A stretch of 28,055 nt of DNA. It comes from an uncultured Oscillibacter sp. (GTDB taxonomy: Bacteria; Bacillota; Clostridia; Oscillospirales; Oscillospiraceae). The stretch lies in contig UQUC01000019.1 of the NCBI GenBank assembly GCA_900544105.1, positions 1 to 28,055 of the forward strand. The letters run 5' to 3'. Numbering within the stretch: the stretch's first letter is position 1; each line of letters starts with the position of its first letter. Positions 23,487-28,055 of the stretch are shown piece by piece. A program made the translations under genes and the position numbers. Below the pieces are notes generated by a model, which was given only the letters and a program-made list of their open reading frames with translations, made no database searches and was not told the origin of the DNA.

Positions 23487-25814
23487 TTACTTCTTCACCA
23501 GGAAGATGATGTCGATATCGCCATCATCGGTGTGGAACACGACCTGCTTATAGGGATTCTTGGTGCCGTTGTTGTCGTCACGGATGCTGGAGGTCTTACC
23601 CTCGGCGAAGTCGCAGCCATCAACGAAGAACACCTGAGCATCATCGGTGAAGGCATAAGCCTTGCCGTCGATCTGGATCATGTCGTTCTTCAGAGCCTTG
23701 ACTTCATAGTCACCCTTATCGGTATTGGTGGCCTTGGTCATGTCGGTAGCGATGTCATCGCTGTTGTAGGTCAGGCCGTTATAAGCGGCAACCAGCTCAT
23801 CCTTGCCAGCCTCGGTAGCGATCTTGCCATAAACAGTGCCATCAACCTTCACGGTGGTGATCTTGCCGTCAACCACAGCGTTCAGCTCATAGTACTTGTT
23901 ATCGCCATCATCGGTCAGGTCAGCGCCCTTGTCATAGGCCACGAAGGTCATGTCGGCAGAAGAGGTGCCAACAGAGGACTTGGGCATATCCACGTACACC
24001 ATGACAGCCACGCCGTCCTTCTTGTAAGCGGCAACCGCAGTGGTAGCAGCAGCAACACCGTTGGTGCCGATGGAAGGAGCGTTCTTGTAGCCGGTGTAGG
24101 ACTTGTAGCTATAATCGCCGTTGGTATCCTTGGTGGCATACACGAACACGGTCTTAGCGTCGGTCTTGAAGTCGTCAGAGCCCACGGTGACAGTGGGCTT
24201 GCCCTTCTTGAACAGGACGGACTTACTAGCCCACTCCTTGCCCTCGCTCTTATCGGTCAGCTTGTACTCGCCCTTGGTCTCCTTGAAAGAGACAATGTGG
24301 CCGATCAGACCGTCGTAATCCTTGTCGGTGTCAACGAGCTTCTTGGAGCCGTCAGCCAGACGCAGCTCGGCATAGTAGCCGCGAGAGTTGGCGGCAGTGA
24401 CAACATAAGCCAGGTTATCAACATTGGCTTCCTCATCAGAGGTCTCCATGTAAATGATGTAGCCGTTGGCATCCAGATAGAAGTCAACGTCATCCTTCAC
24501 GGAAGCCGTGTTCTTGCCCTCGGCGTTCAGGGTGTACTTGGTGCCGCTGATGGTGACATCATCACCGCTCAGCTTGGTGTACTCGCCGGTCTTCTTCTCG
24601 GCCTTAGCCATGGACATGATGACCTCGTCCTTACCGTCGAGGCCCTTGGTGTAGATGACCTTGTCGTCCTCAGCGAACTCGTTGGTCACATAGTCAATGC
24701 CGTCAACGGTGACGATGCGCTCCTTGTCGTCGTTCTTATCAACATCATCGACCTCGCCGAAGTAGGTGTTGATCACAACGATGGTAGCAGTGGTAACCTT
24801 GCCATCCTTATCGGTGTCATAGAAAGCTTCCAGAACAACACCGTTGCCGCCCAGCTTGTTGGAGCTGTCCTTGTCAACGGTGATGGTGCTCTTGGCGCCA
24901 TCCACATAATAGACGAAGTCCTGAGTGGTCTTACCATTGACCTTCACCATGTCCAGATCGCTCCACAGATCCTTCTCCTTCACCTTAGCGGTGTAGGTAG
25001 CATCAGCGGTCTTGGCATAGGTGCCGATTTCCTTGCCATCATACTTCCAGGTGGTAGCGGGACGGCCAAAGTGATCGGTCACGTCGTTCTCCAGAGCCTT
25101 CAGCTTGGTGAACACGGTCTCATAGTAAGCCTCTTTGGTGTTCTGCTCAGCCTTGGTGTTGGTCTTCACGGTGACGTTGCCCACAACGATGGTGGAGCTG
25201 GTGTCATAGGAGAACTTGCCAGCCTTGATCATGTTGAAGGCATACAGGCAGGCCTCTTCACGGGTCACAGCCTTGACGCCGTTGAAGTCACCCTTCAGGC
25301 CGTTAGCCAGGTCAACAGAGTCGGACAGAGCGCGCTTGGCAACAGAGATGGACCAGTTGGGGCCAGTGTAGCCCTCGATCTCAGCGTCCAGGCCCAGAGC
25401 GCCCAGCAGCATCTTCATGAAAGCATAGCCGGTCAGGGTGTTGGCGGGCTTGAAGGTGCCGTCAGCATAACCGGAGATGATGCCTTCCTTCTGGCAGTAA
25501 GCAATGTAGCCAGCGAAGGTGTGGTTGGCGGGAACGTCCTTGTAAGGAGCGGTCTTGGCCACCAGAGCGTTAGCGGTGGTGGTGCCCAGGATCACGTTGC
25601 AGATGATCTTGGCAGCGGCGCCACGGGTCAGAGTGGCAGAGGGATTGAAGGAGCCGTCAGCATAGCCGCCAACGACGCCCAGGGTGGACATCACGGCAAC
25701 AGCTTCGTCATAGTTGATCTTGCTGTCATCGGTGAAGTCCTTAGCACCGGCAGAGACGGTGACCAGAGACATGGTCATCACCAGAGCCAGTACCAGAGAA
25801 AGGAACTTCTTCAT
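23487..25814 (-). CDS. Secreted S-layer-homology (SLH) domain surface protein
   Basis: The start is the ATG at 25814, where AGGAGG lies 7 bases upstream and a clear signal peptide begins (MKKFLSLVLALVMTMSLVTV, cleavage likely after AGA at 22-24). The mature 750 or so residues begin with three SLH repeats: about 26-79 (GVVGGYADGSFNPSATLTRG), 91-143 (GIISGYADGTFKPANTLTG) and a more divergent third at about 150-199 (VKAVTREEACLYAFNMI). SLH repeats bind secondary cell wall polymers and fix proteins to the wall. The remaining 570 residues are rich in Asp, Lys, Thr and Val with strand-like patterns and no catalytic motif, as in S-layer structural proteins. No Cys-rich or sortase signal is seen. It has its own promoter and terminator, so it may be highly expressed on its own. 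Confidence 0.88.
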   Translation of the reverse strand: MKKFLSLVLALVMTMSLVTVSAGAKDFTDDSKINYDEAVAVMSTLGVVGGYADGSFNPSATLTRGAAAKIICNVILGTTTANALVAKTAPYKDVPANHTFAGYIAYCQKEGIISGYADGTFKPANTLTGYAFMKMLLGALGLDAEIEGYTGPNWSISVAKRALSDSVDLANGLKGDFNGVKAVTREEACLYAFNMIKAGKFSYDTSSTIVVGNVTVKTNTKAEQNTKEAYYETVFTKLKALENDVTDHFGRPATTWKYDGKEIGTYAKTADATYTAKVKEKDLWSDLDMVKVNGKTTQDFVYYVDGAKSTITVDKDSSNKLGGNGVVLEAFYDTDKDGKVTTATIVVINTYFGEVDDVDKNDDKERIVTVDGIDYVTNEFAEDDKVIYTKGLDGKDEVIMSMAKAEKKTGEYTKLSGDDVTISGTKYTLNAEGKNTASVKDDVDFYLDANGYIIYMETSDEEANVDNLAYVVTAANSRGYYAELRLADGSKKLVDTDKDYDGLIGHIVSFKETKGEYKLTDKSEGKEWASKSVLFKKGKPTVTVGSDDFKTDAKTVFVYATKDTNGDYSYKSYTGYKNAPSIGTNGVAAATTAVAAYKKDGVAVMVYVDMPKSSVGTSSADMTFVAYDKGADLTDDGDNKYYELNAVVDGKITTVKVDGTVYGKIATEAGKDELVAAYNGLTYNSDDIATDMTKATNTDKGDYEVKALKNDMIQIDGKAYAFTDDAQVFFVDGCDFAEGKTSSIRDDNNGTKNPYKQVVFHTDDGDIDIIFLVKK

Positions 25815-25835
25815 GGGGTTTCCTCCTTTTGAATT

Positions 25836-25954
25836 CTCCCTTTTCGGGAGTGGTAATTTTGCAAGTCTGGCTGTTGCTTTCAGCCCCGATTTACATATCG
25901 TGGCTAGCCTACCCAATATCTGAATCGGGACTTCGGGCTATAACCTTCCTTGCA
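25836..25954 (-). promoter_or_regulatory. Structured 5' leader of the SLH mRNA
   Basis: The RNA from the predicted start near 25955 could fold into a closed structure: TGCAAG (25949-25954) pairs with CTTGCA (25860-25865), enclosing a 10-base-pair stem AGTCCCGATT/AATCGGGGCT (25923-25932 with 25882-25891, one G-U). The palindrome GGCTAGCC (25902-25909) lies in its loop. A separate hairpin CTCCCGAAAAGGGAG (25836-25850) stands just before the ribosome binding site and has no U run, so it is not a terminator. It may stabilise the mRNA or be a regulatory element. I do not recognise a known riboswitch class. Confidence 0.45.
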
Positions 25955-25960
25955 GGATAC

Positions 25961-25989
25961 ACTTTAGCACGGTTTTTTTTGACTGTAAA
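25961..25989 (-). promoter_or_regulatory. Predicted sigma-A promoter of the SLH gene
   Basis: On the minus strand TTTACA (25984-25989, one mismatch to TTGACA) and TAAAGT (25961-25966) are 17 bases apart. The implied start lies near 25955, so the leader is about 140 bases. A run of eight A lies in the spacer. The rest of the gap to 26074 is AT-rich, with no gene and no strong terminator. Confidence 0.65.
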
Positions 25990-26074
25990 TGGGTTTTGGG
26001 GTTCTGTAACAAAACCGTAATGAGAACAGCAGTTTTGTGAAATGTTGTCAGCGAATTGTTATATAGGCATGATG

Positions 26075-27340
26075 TTAGTCGGTATTTTCCGGCAAACGAT
26101 ACCGTTTACCAACCAATTCCAGCGCTCCGCTGTCCACCATCCTTTTTAATATATGTGTGGCCTGCTTGGGGTCGATCCTCAGCTGCTCCGCAAGGGCCTG
26201 ACGGCCCGCCGCGCCCTCTTTTTGCAGGTAGGCCCGGAGAATGGGCAGGTAATCCGCCTCCGCTACGGCGTTCCCCGCGGGATAGTAGCGCACGCCGACC
26301 TTGGTGAGCCGTCCCGCCCGGCTCAGGCGGTTCAGGTGCTCCCAGGCGGCGCGGGGGGACACATGGAGCAAGGCGGCCGCCGTATCCCGGACGAGATAGC
26401 CCTGCGTCCTTGCGCCGGTCAGCAGGGTCTCCTCGATCTGCTTGTGATCGGCCCAGCCGGAGAGGGACCGGAGGCTGAGCCCCTCTAATCCGCCACGGAT
26501 CATGGCCGTGCGGGAAACCACGGAGATCCGGGACTGGTCGATGGGTTTGCCCGTGGTGGGCGCCACAAACACCCGGTCAGTGGGCAGGTCCTTCTGCCGC
26601 GCCCAAACTTCCTCCAAAAGGCGCTGCATACGGGCGCCCATATCAATGTCGCGGTCGGGAAGATGGATCAGGCCGGTTTCCAGGTCGAGCTGTTCCCAGG
26701 TCAGCGCCGCCACCTCTCCCGGCTGCATGGCCAGCTTCCAGCACAGCCAGATGGCGAGGCCCGCGGTGGAGCTTCCCTCCTGCTGGACGATGCGCCAGAG
26801 CGTGTATTCCAGCTCGTCACCGCCGGGCTGCGGGCCATCGTCCTGCGGGGTGTCCTTCCAAAGAGATGCGGAGAAGGTCCCCCGGAGGCTGGACACCGCC
26901 ATACCGCTGACCCGGGCGGCATAGGCCCAGCCCTTTGACTGGATCTGCCGAATGATCCAGTCCCGGCGGAGATCCTTCAAGGTCGCATCCTGGTGTTCAG
27001 CGTCCAGAGCCGCTCTCGCCAGGCGGGAAACATTTTCCATCGTCATGGGCTTTTTGCCCCGGTCCGCGATGAGCACCCGGTCGGACAGGGTGTGATACCG
27101 GGCATAGCGCTCCCGGAGGCAGTCCGCCACGGAGGGTTCCAGCGGGACGATGCGGTCCGGGAGCAGGATGCTGCCGCCGTCCAAGTCCACCTGATCCCAG
27201 GTCAGCTCGTTCAGTTCCTTACGGCTCAGACCCTCCTGCCATGCCAGGCGGAGGATCGCCCCCTCCGGGCTGTATGGGTGCCGCGCTAAGATCCGCTCCA
27301 TAGCTGCTTCGTCCAGCAGCACGGTCTGATCTGATACCAT
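26075..27340 (-). CDS. Degenerate tandem tyrosine-recombinase-like protein with winged-helix tail
   Basis: The ATG at 27340 has AGGAGG 8 bases upstream; a longer TTG-started frame has no such signal. The 421 residues contain two integrase-like halves: about 25-155 (AILRLAWQEGLSRKELNELTWDQVDL... LKDLRRDW) and about 185-305 (GLAIWLCWKLAMQPGEVAALTWEQLDL... TDRVFVAPTTGKPI). Both keep the ELxxLTWxQxDL core, but the first catalytic Arg (GLR in active enzymes) is Ser or Gln/Pro, the His of HxxR is Lys in the first half, and no clear nucleophilic Tyr is seen. After these comes a winged-helix-like region (SPRAAWEHLNRLSRAGRLTKVG) and a second one near the end (QATHILKRMVDSGALELVGKRYRL). It is probably a DNA-binding protein without recombinase activity. 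Its placement next to the SLH gene suggests a regulator; that is inference. Confidence 0.6.
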   Translation of the reverse strand: MVSDQTVLLDEAAMERILARHPYSPEGAILRLAWQEGLSRKELNELTWDQVDLDGGSILLPDRIVPLEPSVADCLRERYARYHTLSDRVLIADRGKKPMTMENVSRLARAALDAEHQDATLKDLRRDWIIRQIQSKGWAYAARVSGMAVSSLRGTFSASLWKDTPQDDGPQPGGDELEYTLWRIVQQEGSSTAGLAIWLCWKLAMQPGEVAALTWEQLDLETGLIHLPDRDIDMGARMQRLLEEVWARQKDLPTDRVFVAPTTGKPIDQSRISVVSRTAMIRGGLEGLSLRSLSGWADHKQIEETLLTGARTQGYLVRDTAAALLHVSPRAAWEHLNRLSRAGRLTKVGVRYYPAGNAVAEADYLPILRAYLQKEGAAGRQALAEQLRIDPKQATHILKRMVDSGALELVGKRYRLPENTD

Positions 27341-27448
27341 GAGATGCGCCTCCTGTTCTGCCACGTCCGCGCTGTTTTTTCGCCGTTTACGCAGGTACAG
27401 GAGAGCGATTTGCAAAATCGGGCCTTTGTAGATCCAGTAAATGTCAAA

Positions 27449-27505
27449 AGCTGCCCGCCTGCTTATCGGCAGCTATATTTTAACGAATTGATAACAAAAA
27501 AGCAA
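27449..27505 (-). promoter_or_regulatory. Predicted promoter and 5' hairpin for the recombinase-like gene
   Basis: On the minus strand TTGCTT (27500-27505) and TAAAAT (27477-27482) are 17 bases apart. Immediately downstream AGCTGCC and GGCAGCT (27468-27474 with 27449-27455) form a 7-base-pair stem followed by a short T run, so some attenuation is possible. In the other direction TTGACA at 27512-27517 could serve the plus-strand genes, but its -10 box 17 bases on (TAAACC) is poor. Confidence 0.45.
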
Positions 27506-27635
27506 GAAGTGTTGACATTCGAGGCATGACAAGGTAAACCGATCTCACTTTTGAGTAAAATTGGTTTATCGCACATTCGATTTTTGGCACCCCGTCGGCT
27601 ACAATGATCCCAGAAAAGCCAAAGGAGGAACGGGC

Positions 27636-27818
27636 GTGAAGCAGAAACGCTATGTTGAAATGACCCGGCAGGGATGGCGGCTTGCCATGGAGGGGCTGAA
27701 CTGGTTTCGCAACGAGCTGATCGCGGCAGGACGGTACACAGATGCTGTGGACGAGGTGCTGCTCAAGGTTGCCAAGGCGAAACCTCAGAAGCGTGAAATA
27801 TGGTGTTGGAGGGCTTGA
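27636..27818 (+). CDS. Small hypothetical protein of a mobile element
   Basis: The GTG at 27636 has AAAGGAGG about 7 bases upstream, a better start than any ATG in the frame. The product is 60 residues, basic and helical (MTRQGWRLAMEGLNWFRNEL, then AVDEVLLKVAKAKPQKRE), with no known domain that I recognise. It ends 2 bases before the tnpV start, so the two are co-transcribed. Small genes of this kind occur next to tnpV in clostridial mobile elements; its role is unknown. Confidence 0.6.
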   Translation: MKQKRYVEMTRQGWRLAMEGLNWFRNELIAAGRYTDAVDEVLLKVAKAKPQKREIWCWRA

Positions 27819-27820
27819 AA

Positions 27821-28055
27821 ATGGAAACATACATAGCAGACGAGCGCACCGGGCTGAAATACGAGTTGGTCGGCGACCACTACCTGATCGCCGGGGAGAA
27901 CGAGCCGGAGGAAAGATCCATTGGCGTGTGGGGTCAGCGGCATCTTCGGTATCTCAAGGCGCATCGGAGGGTGCTATATGTCAACCTGCTGACCAGCGGC
28001 GCATTGAACCGTTATCTCGTGGATCTTGACCGGCAGGCGGAGGAGTTATTTCTTC
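27821..28055 (+). CDS. tnpV: TnpV-like transposon-encoded protein, truncated by the window edge
   Basis: The ATG at 27821 has GGAGGG 7 bases upstream. The visible 78 residues have GDHYLIAGEN, then IGVWGQRHLRYLKAHRR, then VNLLTSGALNRYLVDLDRQAEE. This matches, from memory, the TnpV family pattern: a short N-terminal strand region, GRxGxxRxxYLxxHR, and LLxSGxLxxxLxxxDxxA. TnpV proteins are carried by transposons and conjugative elements of Clostridia; their function is not established. The gene continues beyond 28055. Confidence 0.72.
   Translation, partial: METYIADERTGLKYELVGDHYLIAGENEPEERSIGVWGQRHLRYLKAHRRVLYVNLLTSGALNRYLVDLDRQAEELFL

Noticed and set aside
23532..25832. Plus-strand open frame of about 766 codons
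   Set aside because: It is antisense to the SLH gene, which has a signal peptide, SLH repeats, ribosome binding site and terminator. The translation is Val/Gly/Leu/Ile low-complexity.
25836..25850. Hairpin before the SLH gene as an intrinsic terminator
   Set aside because: The stem is followed by AATTCAAAAGG rather than a U run, and it lies directly before the ribosome binding site.
25815..25916. Longer N-terminus of the SLH protein
   Set aside because: The ATG at 25814 has an ideal ribosome binding site and begins the signal peptide; the extension reads through the structured leader.

Overview
The window looks like a chromosome fragment from an anaerobic Gram-positive of the class Clostridia, probably Oscillospiraceae and close to Flavonifractor, Oscillibacter or Lawsonibacter. 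The reasons are a secreted S-layer-homology (SLH) protein with a typical Bacillota signal peptide, strong AGGAGG-type ribosome binding sites, moderately GC-rich genes with some TTG and GTG starts, and a TnpV-type mobile-element gene at the right edge. The taxonomy is inference; no marker gene is present.

Reading from the right edge: a small hypothetical gene and a truncated tnpV (27636-28055, + strand) mark the edge of a mobile element. Divergent from them is a 421-residue protein with two degenerate tyrosine-recombinase-like domains and a winged-helix tail (26075-27340, - strand). Next comes the SLH surface protein (23487-25814, -), with its own promoter, a structured leader and a strong terminator. 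A 500-base gap then carries a promoter and three hairpins, one of them a terminator-like stem, ahead of the next gene.

From 22987 down to about 481 every gene is on the minus strand and tightly packed, as in one polysaccharide operon of about 22 kb. In transcription order it holds: a large Wzy/O-antigen-ligase protein; a PglF-type 4,6-dehydratase, a PglE-type aminotransferase and a PglC-type initiating sugar transferase; a glycosyltransferase; a polysaccharide-deacetylase-like protein; an LpxD-like acyltransferase; WbpE aminotransferase, WbpD acetyltransferase and a UDP-HexNAc 6-dehydrogenase; a second glycosyltransferase; a lipoprotein; a WlbA/WbpB-type 3-dehydrogenase; a second Wzy; a short Wzz-like protein; a MurJ/Wzx-type flippase; an asparagine-synthase-like amidotransferase; and a second, damaged lipoprotein gene.

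Together these genes suggest an undecaprenyl-phosphate-linked polymer started by a bacillosamine-type sugar and containing 2,3-diacetamido-2,3-dideoxyglucuronic acid, possibly amidated. Since the SLH gene lies just upstream, the polymer could be a secondary cell wall polymer that holds the S-layer, or a capsule.

The left edge is abnormal. The last lipoprotein gene has an (AT)9 repeat in its signal sequence and a frameshift, and near 480-520 it runs into an AT-rich, 5'-truncated DNA-methyltransferase fragment. This is a rearrangement junction or an assembly misjoin.
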